Source: Acrasis kona (taxonomy: Eukaryota; Heterolobosea; Eutetramitea; Acrasida; Acrasidae). From it: a stretch of DNA of 43,147 nt. The DNA is taken from assembly GCA_026419775.2 (NCBI GenBank), contig JAOPGA020001767.1, positions 1 through 43,147 of the forward strand. The letters run 5' to 3'. Below, piece after piece: positions 9,139-19,361 of this stretch (position 1 is the first letter of the stretch; every line of letters starts with the position of its first letter). The notes below the pieces were generated by a model. That model was not told the DNA's origin, did not search any database, and was given only the letters and a program-made list of their open reading frames with translations. The position numbers and the translations under genes were made by a program.

Positions 9139-10324
9139 TTATTGAACATTGGTCAGCTTTTTTTGTAAAAACATTGCATAAATATTCTTCCTTTGCAGAC
9201 TGTTGTTTGCGTATCTTGTTCCGTTGCCTTGTTCGAAACCTCGATCCACCAATACGCTATCAATGTGATTCATGTCGACGTGATTGTAAACGTGTTTGTA
9301 TTGCGACCTTGTGAGTAGGACTTTCCTCCATCTTCTTGTCCAAGCACTGTACAGTTCTGTTAACTTTTCTTCAACGGAAGATGTTGACTTGAGCACTCTC
9401 CTTAGCGTGTCGCTGTCATATGTCTTGGCAAGTGTTTGTTCATCTCTTCCAAAGTCTTCTAACGTTTCCACGTCCAGTTTTTCTTCCAACAACTCTCTCA
9501 TCAATCGTTTGACTTCTTCGTCCTGTAGTGTTGCCTTTGAGCTGGATGGTTTCCATTCTGATTGTTCCAACACTAATCTTCGAAGTTTATCCCTTCCAAT
9601 TTGTGCGGCGTTAAGCTTGACAAGAGCAACTAACTTGATGTTTCCACATTCATCTCGACTCTTTCTGTACTGCTCCAAGACAGGATAAAAGGTCATCCTC
9701 AAATCAAGTTCGTGGTTGTTAAATTCTGCTCCTTCGACATCTCCATAGTATCTTTGTAGATTGTACAACTTGACGTACATTTCCATGAGGTCGATGCTGA
9801 AAATGCAAACATCACTGAACAAGGAGCTTTCAGATTCGAGCGCCTTTTCTAAACTACAAAGTGATTTTTCCAAGTTATATACAGAAACAAGTAGTGCATC
9901 CCTGTAGTGCAGTACATAATACTTTTCAAGATTAGACTCGATTTTAAATTTTGTACGTACTGTGACTGGCTGAATTTGGCTGGGGTACTTCCTGCGCATG
10001 ACCATTGCGTCTTTGAAGTGATCGTTGCATACATTTATCCAAAAGTCTCTTCCATCAGTCTTGACCATATTTTGGATTTGCCTGTTCTTTTTCTTTCCTT
10101 TTATCTCATGAGTTCTTTCTCTACTATGGTCTACGTGCGCAATCATTGCGAACCACTCCTTACAGATCCTGCTACATTTCATAATTTCATCACCCTACGA
10201 GTATTAAATCAAAAGTTTGCCGGAATGTTACAGGTAGAAACAATAATGTGCTAATAAAAACTTCTCTTGGGAGTAGAATAATTAAAGGTGTTCCCTGTGT
10301 TGTTGGAAGCATGATCTGTGTCAT
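9139..10324 (-). CDS. F-box protein (two exons)
   Basis: Exon 1 10324-10232 and exon 2 10194-9139 flank a 37-nt intron (GTAACA...CGTAG, phase 0); 382 aa. The intron splits the F-box. Exon 1 supplies LLPREVFISTLLFLP and exon 2 continues GDEIMKCSRICKEW, together giving a typical F-box at residues 17-50 (LPxEv...iLxFLP...CkrVCKeW). F-box proteins bring substrates to SKP1-cullin ubiquitin ligases. The remaining ~330 residues are helical and charged with no recognised substrate domain. Exon 2 alone would begin at an internal Met and lose the F-box. A longer upstream ATG (10426) would overlap the opposite-strand J-like gene, so I chose 10324. It converges on the SMG7-like gene (92 bp between stops). 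Confidence 0.75.
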
Positions 10325-10373
10325 ATTTGAATGTACTCTTCTCGAAATAAAACTGTTACAAAAGAGAAGAAAA
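10325..10373. promoter_or_regulatory. Very short divergent promoter interval
   Basis: Only 49 bp lie between the start codons of the F-box gene (minus) and the J-like gene (plus). It is AT-rich and contains the run AAACTGTTACAAAAGAG before the plus start. Both core promoters must fit here or extend into the neighbouring coding DNA. No element is identified. Confidence 0.5.
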
Positions 10374-11110
10374 ATGTCCCTGACAAGACCGTCTACCAAC
10401 CTATACAAGATACTTGGACTAACCAAGTATGCGAGTAAGGATGCAATAAAAAGTTCCTATTTGAACCTCATGAATACATATTCACAAAGAACTGATTTAT
10501 CTGCGGAAGACGAGGAAAATTTGAGGAAAATTTGCTTTGCACATGAGCTGCTACTGGACGGTATCATAATTTTTCTTACTTAATTAATATTTCAGAAAAA
10601 AGAAGAAGTATATATGACAAAAAATACTTCGCTAAGAATTCAAGCGAGGTCATAGCTTTCGACAAGAACCACGAAGTTGATGACATTGACCTTTCAATTT
10701 ATTTGAGAATGCATGATTTTTCTGATCGACCAACAATACCGGAAGATCAAGTAAAGGGCCAACTTCAAGATGGTAGATATTATGAGTATAGCAAAGGTCA
10801 GTTGATCAAATGGACGAGCACACTTCCTGTGACCTTCCCCAGGTATAAAATGACAAAAGCAGAGAGAAGGGTATGATCATACGTTGTGCTGCTGGTTTTA
10901 AACATTTTATAGAGGAAGGATTTAACGTACTTTGCAGTGCTCATGCTGTGTACCTTTTGCATCTCATACTTTAGCTATCACGTTAACTTGAAGATTGGTG
11001 AGAGCGAACCTAAAGTAATTCACATTTTAGACACAAAAAGACCTCCAGGACACTTTAAAAAATTACCAGTCACCGAAGAGGAAATACAAATTAAAAAGGG
11101 GACCAAATAA
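10374..11110 (+). CDS. J-like domain membrane protein lacking HPD
   Basis: Three exons, 10374-10560, 10596-10870 and 10913-11110 (introns 35 and 42 nt); 219 aa. Residues 8-70 follow the DnaJ J-domain: NLYKILGL...ASKDAIKSSYLNL, then after the first intron LLLDEKRRSIYDKKYF, the typical helix IV end. The HPD tripeptide between helices II and III that stimulates Hsp70 ATPase is absent; the position reads SQRTDLS. One hydrophobic segment near residue 160 (YFAVLMLCTFCISYF) is a likely transmembrane helix, followed by a ~45-residue Lys-rich tail. It may be a J-like scaffold of the ER or mitochondrial membrane (compare PAM16 or small ER J proteins). Function inferred only. Confidence 0.75.
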
Positions 11111-11143
11111 ATGTACATAATAGTTTAGAAACATGCTTCTTTA

Positions 11144-12701
11144 TCACAACTTATCAGTGTAGAAATTACATGGCTCTCCAGATCTCATCCATCCATTTCC
11201 ATTCCTGCAAGTTCCATCCGCATGGTTCGTATAGGTAGCATAATATTTTGAATGTGGGTCATTAGTGAAATCGTACTTGTTCACATTACAGGAACTAATG
11301 CCTACCATTCCATCGTTGTCATCAGGGAATCCCACCACGCTGCTCAAACTCCTCAATAATGGAGAATAGGTGGTGGTCAATCCCCATGGAGCCACTCCAC
11401 ACATCAATCCCTTGACGCGACTCTTTGCAGTCTCCGCAACCACCAACAGCGCAGGATTATCTACAATCAATGTCTCATAGGCGTGACAAGGCTTCATGCC
11501 TTTGTCACAGTAACCTAGTGCACTCGCTCCCTTACGCAACAAGTAGTTGGTGAGTCCTGATACAGAGCACACCTGACCAACCCAGTTGGCTGCTTGACTA
11601 CCGCGCCATGGGGCCATGATGGAGTACCATGATGTGGTGGAGACATCTATATCGCACAAGCCCTTATGAATGGCGGCACCAAGGATCAAGTTGCCCATGG
11701 AGTGTGAAAATATGACTCTATCACGCGCTACTTTGTCCTTGCTGTCTGATTTGTACAATATGGTGTCACAGGCTAACTTTTGTAGTGACTCAGAGTCCCA
11801 TCCATTTTGTATGGTATCTGCATTAAAATAGTATCTGTTTTTACATTGTGGTGTATACAAGTGTACATTTCCCCAGTAACCATAGAAAGATCCCTCCTCG
11901 ATGGAGCCGTTGCCGTAGACGCCTGCTCCGTGGATAAACACACAATCTTTGGTGGCGGTGGTGTTTTCGACTCCATTTGCACCTTCGATGCGAGCACAAC
12001 TTTTATCGTCGCGTCTAAATCCTAACCTGCAGCTCTTCGAGTGGTTTTTGAACCAGGGTTGAGTGCCGGACTTCTTTCTTCTTTGTGGTCCATTGTTGAC
12101 TGGAGGTACTTCGTCTTGTGGTGATTTGGGACATTTTGCTTCAATTCTTAACAATTGGGCCTCCAAGTCAATGGGTCTTGTTGGTTCCTTCGTAAAGTCT
12201 GCGATGAATTCTGGGCTGATGATTTTGCTGGGAACCAAACTTCCATTAACCTTCTTTACGCACACTGCATACTCTTTGTCGTTTGAATTAGCGTGCCAAA
12301 TGCTAGAGCCTTGTTTGGCACAGCGTGTGACTTTTTCATCCAAAAACTCCGGCTCCTGTCCATCACCCTCCCAAACCAATTCTGCATTATCCAAAGCGTA
12401 CTTAAGCTCCTCCACAGATGGTAAAAAGTTTAATTCGAAGACTTGGCATTCCTTTGACTCAACACCAGAATAGACGAGTGTCTTTCCATTGTTGTAGTAA
12501 AAAACCCATATCCTCATTCATATCTGCTGTTAAGACTTTTAAGTAGTCGTCTCCTATAAAGTCCACAACTCCACGGTATGAGTGCTGACCAGAACGAGAA
12601 GAAGCGACAAAGTGCATCTTGAAGGGAGAGAGCGTGAGAGAGTATGAACTACATACAAACATTGCCAATAGTGCCAACACAACAAAGAGTTGAAACCACA
12701 T
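11144..12701 (-). CDS. Secreted alpha/beta-hydrolase-like protein, apparent frameshift near the start
   Basis: The ATG at 12701 gives a clear signal peptide (MWFQLFVVLALLAMFVCSSYS) and ~60 residues of beta-rich sequence ending around 12499. The rest (12517-11144) lies in the neighbouring frame. The two join smoothly if one T is dropped from a run of six (12499-12504 on the plus strand); total length then is about 518 aa. No GT-AG pair of usable length restores frame here. The C-terminal domain has VFIHGAG (oxyanion-loop-like), a nucleophile elbow FSHSMGN, then DDNDGMV and NHADG as candidate acid and base, consistent with a lipase/esterase-type Ser-Asp-His hydrolase. Many Cys suggest disulfides in an extracellular or lysosomal enzyme. 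Substrate unknown. Confidence 0.65.
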
Positions 12702-12842
12702 CCCGTCTTGAATGTTTAAGAAAAATTATAACGTCCCATTTTTGCTTACGTGGACTAAATTTACCGGTAGAATAATGATACTCAATCAAAATCAAAAAAA
12801 TTTATACCCAACCAGTTCGGAGAAAGAACCTTTTATTCACAT

Positions 12843-15124
12843 TCATGATTCTATTTGTTGTTGAAGAAGAAGCTTCTTTTTAACAGTCTTTTGTGGTGGC
12901 TCCTCTAAAGTTTTGCTTATTGTTAACAAGTCGTCCATAGTTTTATAACGTAAGGTGATGAGGCGCTCCCGTATCACGGGTTGTTCCTTGAGGTCATAAC
13001 CGTTGACTTGATACATTTGCAAATCACGAATAATGTTTCCCAGCAACCTTCTCTTTGCAAAATTGATGAAACCATCTTTATCATTGTCTTTGTTGCCATC
13101 TTCTATAAAAAGTACATCAGTCAGGTAAATCCCAATGTAAGGCAGGCAAGGGCTATTTCCAACCAGTTTGCACGCATTCCGAAGTCCAGCATATGACTTT
13201 TTTGGGTTGACAATCTCGTTCAACCTGTCAAAGTGTGCTCGTATGTCTTCCTCTAATAGATCCCAAGTCTTTGTGAGCCTGTGTATAGGATTTGTATTTA
13301 ATCCGCTAAGAATGTCTTGCATCGTGTTGTAGTTTTTGACTTTTTCACATTTATATGCACACTTAATGAATTTCTTTAGCACCTTGGCTCTGTCTTTGAT
13401 CTGAACGAAATTAATGATTTTGATTAAAAAATGACGTCTTTTTGTAGCAAAATTTCTGTTGCAACCCACTGGGCGACGTCGTTACTTCTCTGGATGGACG
13501 CAACGATATTAGGGGCATAAGTTCTTTTGTCATCCTTCATCCACGCCTGGTTTAACAACTCAGAGGGACGAATTCTCTTAAAAATGTTAAAAGCAATTAT
13601 AGTTAGGCTCGCAACAAGATCAGTGCTTTTAAATGCATTCATTGGCAAATTTTTTAAACTGTCGCCTATATCATTAGAAATGTTTGGTTTCAACGCTTAC
13701 TAGATAAGGTGTTTACTATCTTGTTGCCCTTAATTTCTAATTTGAATTTGCTAGAAAATTTTTGTTCCTTTTTATCTTTCAACTGCTTCAACGTGTGCAT
13801 TTCTTGAAGGCGTTCGATTTGTTGGGCTGTGAACGTATCCCTTCTTTTGTAGTGCTCATCGTATAGGGTCTTAAGTCTCTCCGAAAGAGATTCCATGAAC
13901 GTGACATTCAGTTCTCTGAAAGTAAAGGCCTGAGGTATTAAAAATTAAGAATGAGGAATTGTAATTACCTGCAGGAGCTTTCTAGACTCTTTGTCATCGC
14001 GAAAATCTTTATAGTAGTTAGACAGCCAGTGTTTGATGGTAACTCCAATGCGTAAACGTATTTTTTCAAGATGTGTTTTGATAAAATCTTCAAACAAGTA
14101 CCTATTGCGCTTATAGAAATCGTCAACGTACGAAAAGTCCTCAGATAATGCAGCCGTGATACTATTGTTGTCGTTTGGTATAAGTGCTAGTTTGATGATT
14201 CTTCCCTCATAATCAGCTTTTCTTTGAGGTAGAGGGGGTGGGACGTTATAACGAGCGATAAGTTTTTGTACAAGTTGTTTTGTCGTTGTAAAAGAGTCGT
14301 GCGTCATTAAAAATACATCTAGATATTGACGATCGACAGAAATGGTTAGGGCCTCAATTAAACCATCTAGTGTTCCTGCTCTTATTGTTCCATCCTATAA
14401 ATGTAAAAACTTGTTGGGAAATGATTACCTGGTCAATTTTTAGATACTCTCTTTCGTTGAGCGGTCGAGATTCAAATTCGAGGGACACACTATCTCCTAG
14501 GTTATATAATGGTGCAAGGCTCTCGCATGATTGACATTTCATGTAATATAAGTGTGGCTCTCTTTTAGGGGTGCTCACATTTATCGGTGAACTTTGAAGT
14601 CTGCGTGCAACAGTTACATCTGAGGAAATATTGATGGGACTGAGTGGTGGGGTGTTGGCAATTGTAGGTGAAGATTTAGACGGTGAAGTGTTGGATGGTG
14701 AGAATCTATGGGGAATCATAATGGGATTTCTTCTCTCTCGGGGACGATTTATGGGTATAGGGGAGGATGGTGGTAAGGGTATAGGTGGGTCCATAGGACT
14801 TGTTGGCGATGTGGGAGGAGGTGTGGCAGCTTGACCTTGTTCATTTAATAGGTATGTAGTGCTTTTTGCTTCCTTCGAGATATCTCCATCGCCATCCAAA
14901 GGTGATGATCCTTCAATATTAAAAGTTGAGGGGGTAAATGCTATTTTTTTTCTTCTCCTGTACTGCTCTATTACGTTTTGGCGATTTACTTCCAACTCAT
15001 TCTTTTCCGGTGTATCGTTTGTATCATTGTCAGCATTAGAGGGGTCGACAACTCCAACTTGAAAATCTTGCGTAAGGTGTTTGGTTTTGGCATTAGACCG
15101 TAGCCTTAACAGTTCTTTTTTCAT
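12843..15124 (-). CDS. Ras guanine-nucleotide exchange factor (RasGEF), five exons
   Basis: Exons 15124-14429, 14394-13969, 13929-13701, 13665-13436 and 13400-12843 (introns 34, 39, 35, 35 nt) join in phase to 712 aa. The first ~200 residues are low in complexity and Pro/Ser-rich. Residues ~228-350 match the RasGEF_N module (IRAGTLDGLIEAL...DVFLMTHDSF). The CDC25-type catalytic domain covers ~430-680: WVATEILLQKD, then IKDRAKVLKKFIK, NTNPIHRLTKTW, PCLPYIGIYLTDVLFIEDGN and FINFAKRR. All hallmark segments are present, so it should be an active exchange factor for Ras-family GTPases. Exon 4 to 5 uses a GTCATT donor; the join restores the domain exactly. Confidence 0.9.
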
Positions 15125-15309
15125 TCTTGACTGGTGACATTTGTAAATGACGCAAGATCAATAATTATTCCAATTCAAACAAAGTTACAAAATATCCAAA
15201 ACATGTTGTGAGAAGAGTATGGTTATTAGTAGACATTATAATCATAGTACTCAATATTATTTGACAATCAAAGGAACAATTTGCAATTCATTAATTTTAT
15301 TCCATTTTA

Positions 15310-16440
15310 TTAAGTAGAGCTTCTAGATATAATTCCTTTAAGAAACTCTTCATTTTGAATTAGTTGCTGCCTAAATGCAGCGTTTGGATTAATTGAACTC
15401 CTCCTGTCTCTGACATATTTGTACGATATTTCAAATGAATGAGAATACTTTGCCATCAAATAAGCGATGACAATAGACGAAGATCTACTTATCCCCATAG
15501 CACAATGCACTATAACCTTTCCTTTGATGCTTGCTGCTTGTTCTATGAATAGTATACAATCCCTTACCACCGACATGACAGTATCGTTTACAGAGTCATC
15601 AATACCTGCTTTTAAATATGTGAACTTATCCGGGAAAGCGTTGTCCAGCTCTGAAGCCATATTAACGACATGAGTTATACCCAACGATTGAAGCTGTCTC
15701 AAATCAGTGACATTTTTCTCAGAACCTAGGTACAAAAAGTCTTCTACAATCTCAGATGCAAGAGCTCCCTGCACCGACATTGAAGTAGGAGTTGTGCATA
15801 AAAAAGGGTACTTATTTCTAAACAGGGTATGACCTCCTCTAAGAACAACACATTGGCATGTAGATTGTAGAGTTTCCTCCCACCTTATCCACTGTGCGTA
15901 TATTCTGGCTAAACCAGGAAATTTTTGCGTTTGATTTTCTGCGTAGTGAGACCATCTCCCGCTCAAATCAACTTCTTCGTCCTCGCAGGCATTTTCGTCG
16001 TTATCGTATATTATAATGTATTTCGCGTTCTTTTTGAAGAATGAAAACATACGTGGTGCAGAATCTGACTCGATTTGCGAAAGAAGGGACTTGGAAGATG
16101 ATATGGCTAGTTCATGTTCAGATTCATCCACATCCTTTCCCGCTCTCCTTAATTCGATATGTGTTAATGTTCTTTTGATCAGCTGAACAAGGTTATGCTT
16201 AAATTCTTCATTTAATGACTTCGTCGTATCATTGTATGTTATTTTTATGAGGTCAGAGATATGAATATTTACAGCAGTCCTTAGCTTACTCTCGCCAAAC
16301 TCCTTCTGACCTCTAACATCAATTATTAACTTTGTGATTGCATCGTCTTGCATAACATTGTACGCATCGTGAGGAGAAATGTAGTTTACATGGAACAATG
16401 GTGTATGGATTGGCAGAAGTGGTGTGTTCATGCTGGTCAA
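15310..16440 (-). CDS. Rhodanese-like plus dual-specificity protein phosphatase
   Basis: Single exon, 376 aa. The N-terminal ~200 residues resemble a rhodanese/CH2 domain (ISPHDAYNVM...LIIDVRGQKEFGESKL...AVNIHISDL), as in MAP-kinase phosphatases where it docks the kinase. Residues ~225-370 are the catalytic domain: FLYLGSEKNVTD, LGITHVVNMA, then the P-loop VHCAMGISRSSS with nucleophile C313 and its arginine, and an Asp (about 279) on the preceding loop suited as general acid. All catalytic parts of a DSP are therefore visible. The layout suggests an MKP-type regulator of kinase signalling; the substrate is not readable. Confidence 0.85.
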   Translation of the reverse strand: MTSMNTPLLPIHTPLFHVNYISPHDAYNVMQDDAITKLIIDVRGQKEFGESKLRTAVNIHISDLIKITYNDTTKSLNEEFKHNLVQLIKRTLTHIELRRAGKDVDESEHELAISSSKSLLSQIESDSAPRMFSFFKKNAKYIIIYDNDENACEDEEVDLSGRWSHYAENQTQKFPGLARIYAQWIRWEETLQSTCQCVVLRGGHTLFRNKYPFLCTTPTSMSVQGALASEIVEDFLYLGSEKNVTDLRQLQSLGITHVVNMASELDNAFPDKFTYLKAGIDDSVNDTVMSVVRDCILFIEQAASIKGKVIVHCAMGISRSSSIVIAYLMAKYSHSFEISYKYVRDRRSSINPNAAFRQQLIQNEEFLKGIISRSST

Positions 16441-16845
16441 CGTAGATGTAATTGCGAAGAAAAAGTCTTAACTCAACCGGTGGTCATTGACCAACAAGTC
16501 TAACTCTATAAGTTCGGATGACCTGACAAACTGAAAATCGATGGAGCCCAAATGGTGCACTTGTATTCAACTTCAACCAAAACTATAATAAGTTCAATAA
16601 TTAAAACATTTAGACATTCGAGTCAAAGTATCAAATTTCGACTAACTTCACGAAAAGATAAAATCTCGGAAGCGACGAGCTAAGCGGCGACAAGGCGTTC
16701 TTCCACTGTGTCAGCAATCTCATGGGACATAGTTTTTATGTTAAAGTGATGAACAATACAAAGCATGATCAGTATTTATACCTGCAATTGTCCTCAGTTC
16801 CTGAGCTGTAGTATCATATTAATATAACGACTTCGCATTAGTGTC

Positions 16846-16869
16846 GCTTGATGACTGGACTTCTCAAGC
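16846..16869. repeat. Inverted repeat 1 (6-bp arms)
   Basis: GCTTGA at 16846-16851 and TCAAGC at 16864-16869 are perfect inverted complements around a 12-nt loop. Confidence 0.5.
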
Positions 16870-16893
16870 CCCTATACGAGTAGAGAGCACTCA

Positions 16894-16958
16894 GAAACTC
16901 CCGTCTGTATGTCGAGCATGATGAAGCAACAGACATTAATGCAGACGGTTCGGAGTTT
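16894..16958. repeat. Inverted repeat 2 (13-bp bulged stem)
   Basis: AAACTCCCGTCTG at 16894-16906 pairs with CAGACGG-ttc-GGAGTTT ending at 16958: 13 base pairs with a 3-nt bulge. Inside it, ATGTC (16909-16913) can pair with GACAT (16932-16936). Confidence 0.55.
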
Positions 16959-16981
16959 TTAATCACCGAAATCTTCAGCTC

Positions 16982-17011
16982 TGATCATGTTTGTTCGTAT
17001 GTTCATGATCA
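16982..17011. repeat. Inverted repeat 3 (perfect 8-bp arms)
   Basis: TGATCATG at 16982-16989 and CATGATCA at 17004-17011 are perfect inverted complements with a 14-nt loop. Each arm is itself nearly palindromic around TGATCA. Confidence 0.55.
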
Positions 17012-17337
17012 TTGTCTACAAAGTAGCTACGGTGTAGTGAAAGAGGGCGGGTGAGGACGAAAGATAGGTTATCCCATTGTTATCGTCACACCATAGAAAA
17101 AGAACTTCAATAAAATATTTTTGGATCAACATCCTTCTTCCACTACGGCTACAACAGATAGACCACTAAAAGGTTTAAGAGGAGCGAATGAGAATTAAAA
17201 GTTGCCATTAAAGGTGTATTTTAATGTTCTGAGTTACAGCTTTTTGAATTGCGGGAGTATTTTACAACATTGAAGCGGAAATACGGTATTTTATTAAAGC
17301 CGTCAACTATCTCATCTGACATCAATAATTATACAAC

Positions 17338-18867
17338 ATGATTATACCTGTTGTACTTACGTTGGTTGCAATACCAATAGTTTTGTATGCAATCATTAAA
17401 TATATAGAGTACAACGCAAGAAGGTCAATCATTAACATTCACACCAAGAAGCCCATTGACAACATGGTTGGATTAATACCCTCTTTTGGCATGTTTTTAT
17501 CAAAGCAGCACACATCCTTCGGTAGATACGAGACTACAAAAGAATTCAACTACAAACCTTTTCTTTCCTTCCTTGGAACCAATGTTTTGTTAAACGTATC
17601 CCAACCTGAACTGGCCAAAAAGGTTCTACTAAATTGGAGGTTGTACGAAAAAATGAAGCCAGACGTTACTCCTGATTTGAAAAGAGTGACTGGGCATAGT
17701 GTCGTTTTTGCAAATGGTGAAGATTGGAAGGCACAACGCCAAATCATGAATCCTGCATTCTTCAACGTAGACCGCTTCGCAAATCAATTTTCAATCGTAA
17801 CCAAAGAATGTCTTCGCGTTATGAGCGAAATGTTAAAGACAGAAGAGACTTTGCCTATTCCAAGCTTGATGACCGCACTCACTCTAGACATTTTAGGAGT
17901 CACTACGTTTGGTCACGACTTTAATTATCTAAGAGAAGCATGCCTACCACCTTCCAAAATTCCTTCTGAATCTGCACTCAACATCAAAGCCTACGAATAC
18001 GTCATGACAAACATGGTCACCGTGAGCAAGATCCTCTTACAAGGTAGCTACAAATCACTTGCTAAAAAAGAAAGCATAGAATTCGATTCTAGTTTGAAGA
18101 GATTGGAGGATCTAATGTCCTCAATGATTCAAAAATCACGTCTGCGCTCAAAGAACCAAGTTGTCGAAGAAAACTACACCGAAACCCTACTAGATATGAT
18201 GGTGGCTGCCAACGATTCCGACGAGGGCAGCAAGATGGATGATGCGCTGCTTCGAGACAATGCATTGGTCATCTTCATTGCTGGACACGACACAACTAGC
18301 AACACCTTATGCTACGCTCTCTACAGTTTGTGTAAATATCCAGAAACTCAAACGAAACTACTACAGGAGATCAAGGACAAGGTTGGAATGAAGAGCGAAC
18401 CTACCGTCGAGCAAATTGACGGCATGGATTATCTCAACATGTTCATCAAGGAGAATCTGAGATTGAACGGTCCATTGGACAACATTCCTCCCAAAACACT
18501 GAACGAAGATGCAGTGTTGGGTGATTATCAATTGAAGAAGGGCGTGAGCGTTGCAATTAATTCTTACGCCATCCATCGCAACAAACAAATATGGGGACAG
18601 GATGCCGAAGAGTTTAGACCTGAGAGATTCTCTGAGGCTGAGAGCAAAGGAAGACACAGCAATGCTTATATACCCTTCTCTGCTGGTCCTCGTACTTGTA
18701 TGGGCAACAGGTTCTCGCTTCTCGAGCAAAAGATCTTCTTGGTGAGCTTGCTACAAAAATTCGAGTTGAGCCTGCCTGATCAGGATTATGTTTGCAAACC
18801 TCAATCTGGAGATGTGATGTATTTTGCTGCAAGAGATTTACGTTTGACTTTTAAAAAAAGAGAATAA
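17338..18867 (+). CDS. Cytochrome P450 monooxygenase
   Basis: Single exon, 509 aa, the usual length for a microsomal P450. A hydrophobic N-terminal anchor (about residues 2-23) is followed by a basic patch. The I-helix has AGHDTTSNT (about 315-323) with the Glu/Asp-Thr oxygen-activation pair. The K-helix ENLRL supplies the ExxR motif, PERF marks the meander, and the heme-binding loop PFSAGPRTCMGNRF contains the thiolate Cys454. All conserved motifs are intact. It is most like eukaryotic class E P450s of the CYP3/4 type. The substrate cannot be read from the sequence. It stands alone without a reductase neighbour. Confidence 0.93.
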   Translation: MIIPVVLTLVAIPIVLYAIIKYIEYNARRSIINIHTKKPIDNMVGLIPSFGMFLSKQHTSFGRYETTKEFNYKPFLSFLGTNVLLNVSQPELAKKVLLNWRLYEKMKPDVTPDLKRVTGHSVVFANGEDWKAQRQIMNPAFFNVDRFANQFSIVTKECLRVMSEMLKTEETLPIPSLMTALTLDILGVTTFGHDFNYLREACLPPSKIPSESALNIKAYEYVMTNMVTVSKILLQGSYKSLAKKESIEFDSSLKRLEDLMSSMIQKSRLRSKNQVVEENYTETLLDMMVAANDSDEGSKMDDALLRDNALVIFIAGHDTTSNTLCYALYSLCKYPETQTKLLQEIKDKVGMKSEPTVEQIDGMDYLNMFIKENLRLNGPLDNIPPKTLNEDAVLGDYQLKKGVSVAINSYAIHRNKQIWGQDAEEFRPERFSEAESKGRHSNAYIPFSAGPRTCMGNRFSLLEQKIFLVSLLQKFELSLPDQDYVCKPQSGDVMYFAARDLRLTFKKRE

Positions 18868-19361
18868 ACTGTCATCAATTCAAATGTGCTTGTTCATGTG
18901 GTGGTCGTGACTATTTTTATATCAGCAAAATCCCCTCGTCATCAACTGACAAACCGTTTTTTGTAATCTTCACACTTCTGTGAACGGCTCAATTCGTGAG
19001 GTCCTCTCAAGCAGTCACGCGGAGTCAAGCTGTAGCACAGGTACTGCTCAACACCAAACTGTTCAATAACAATTTAGGATACAGACGAAAGAGAGATATA
19101 GAGGGTGATGATATAGTGTCCAGAAATGCAAATGGTTTATTGCCCATACAATAACTGCTTTATGATACAATAGAAGCAGAATAGACAGCAAGAGTGTATG
19201 GTACATTAATACAATTCTTGACGTTTTTATAACAAATAAGTACTTTGATGCCCATTAATCATAAAAGCGAGTACGATTTGAAAAACAAACAGAATGGAAA
19301 GTTAAGAGCTTGGATGAATACATAAGTGCCTTGTAATGTAAACTAGAAGCAACAATAAACA
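18868..19361. other. Sparse region between P450 and the five-exon minus-strand gene
   Basis: This ~490-bp interval lacks a convincing complete gene. The only coding-like item is the minus-strand Cys-rich segment at 18942-19058. The rest is AT-rich, with stops in all frames. Confidence 0.5.
18942..19058 (-). CDS. Possible terminal exon of a small Cys-containing protein
   Basis: After an acceptor-like AACAG, 38 codons read FGVEQYLCYSLTPRDC and end QKCEDYKKRFVS before TGA. Three Cys and a charged C-terminus give it a CHCH- or small-secreted-protein look, but no family is recognised. An upstream Met with a hydrophobic leader (MYHTLLLSILLLLYH) is reachable through either a ~95-nt intron (donor GTATGG) or an unusually short 28-nt one. 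Neither join is compelling, so this stays a weak call. Confidence 0.22.
   Translation of the reverse strand, partial: FGVEQYLCYSLTPRDCLRGPHELSRSQKCEDYKKRFVS

Larger units (their letters stand above)
16441..17337. other. 897-bp intergenic region without a convincing gene
   Basis: It lies between the divergent starts of the phosphatase and the P450. No frame with coding character was found on either strand, and no splice chain could be built. It holds three closely spaced inverted repeats (listed separately), which could be regulatory or part of a noncoding RNA. No tRNA-like T-loop or snRNA signature was recognised. Confidence 0.6.

Noticed and set aside
12490-12701. An intron that would reconcile the two frames of the secreted hydrolase
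   Set aside because: All nearby GT donors are in phase 0, whereas the only acceptor past the in-frame stop needs phase 2; no usable pair was found.
16684-16732. Short minus-strand frame beginning MSHEIADTVEERLVAA
   Set aside because: Only 16 codons before a stop and no splice continuation that keeps an open frame.
16918-16984. C/D-box snoRNA (ATGATGA at 16918-16924 with CTGA at 16981-16984)
   Set aside because: The terminal stem flanking C and D boxes is missing and the C box lies inside a better hairpin; chance occurrence is likely.
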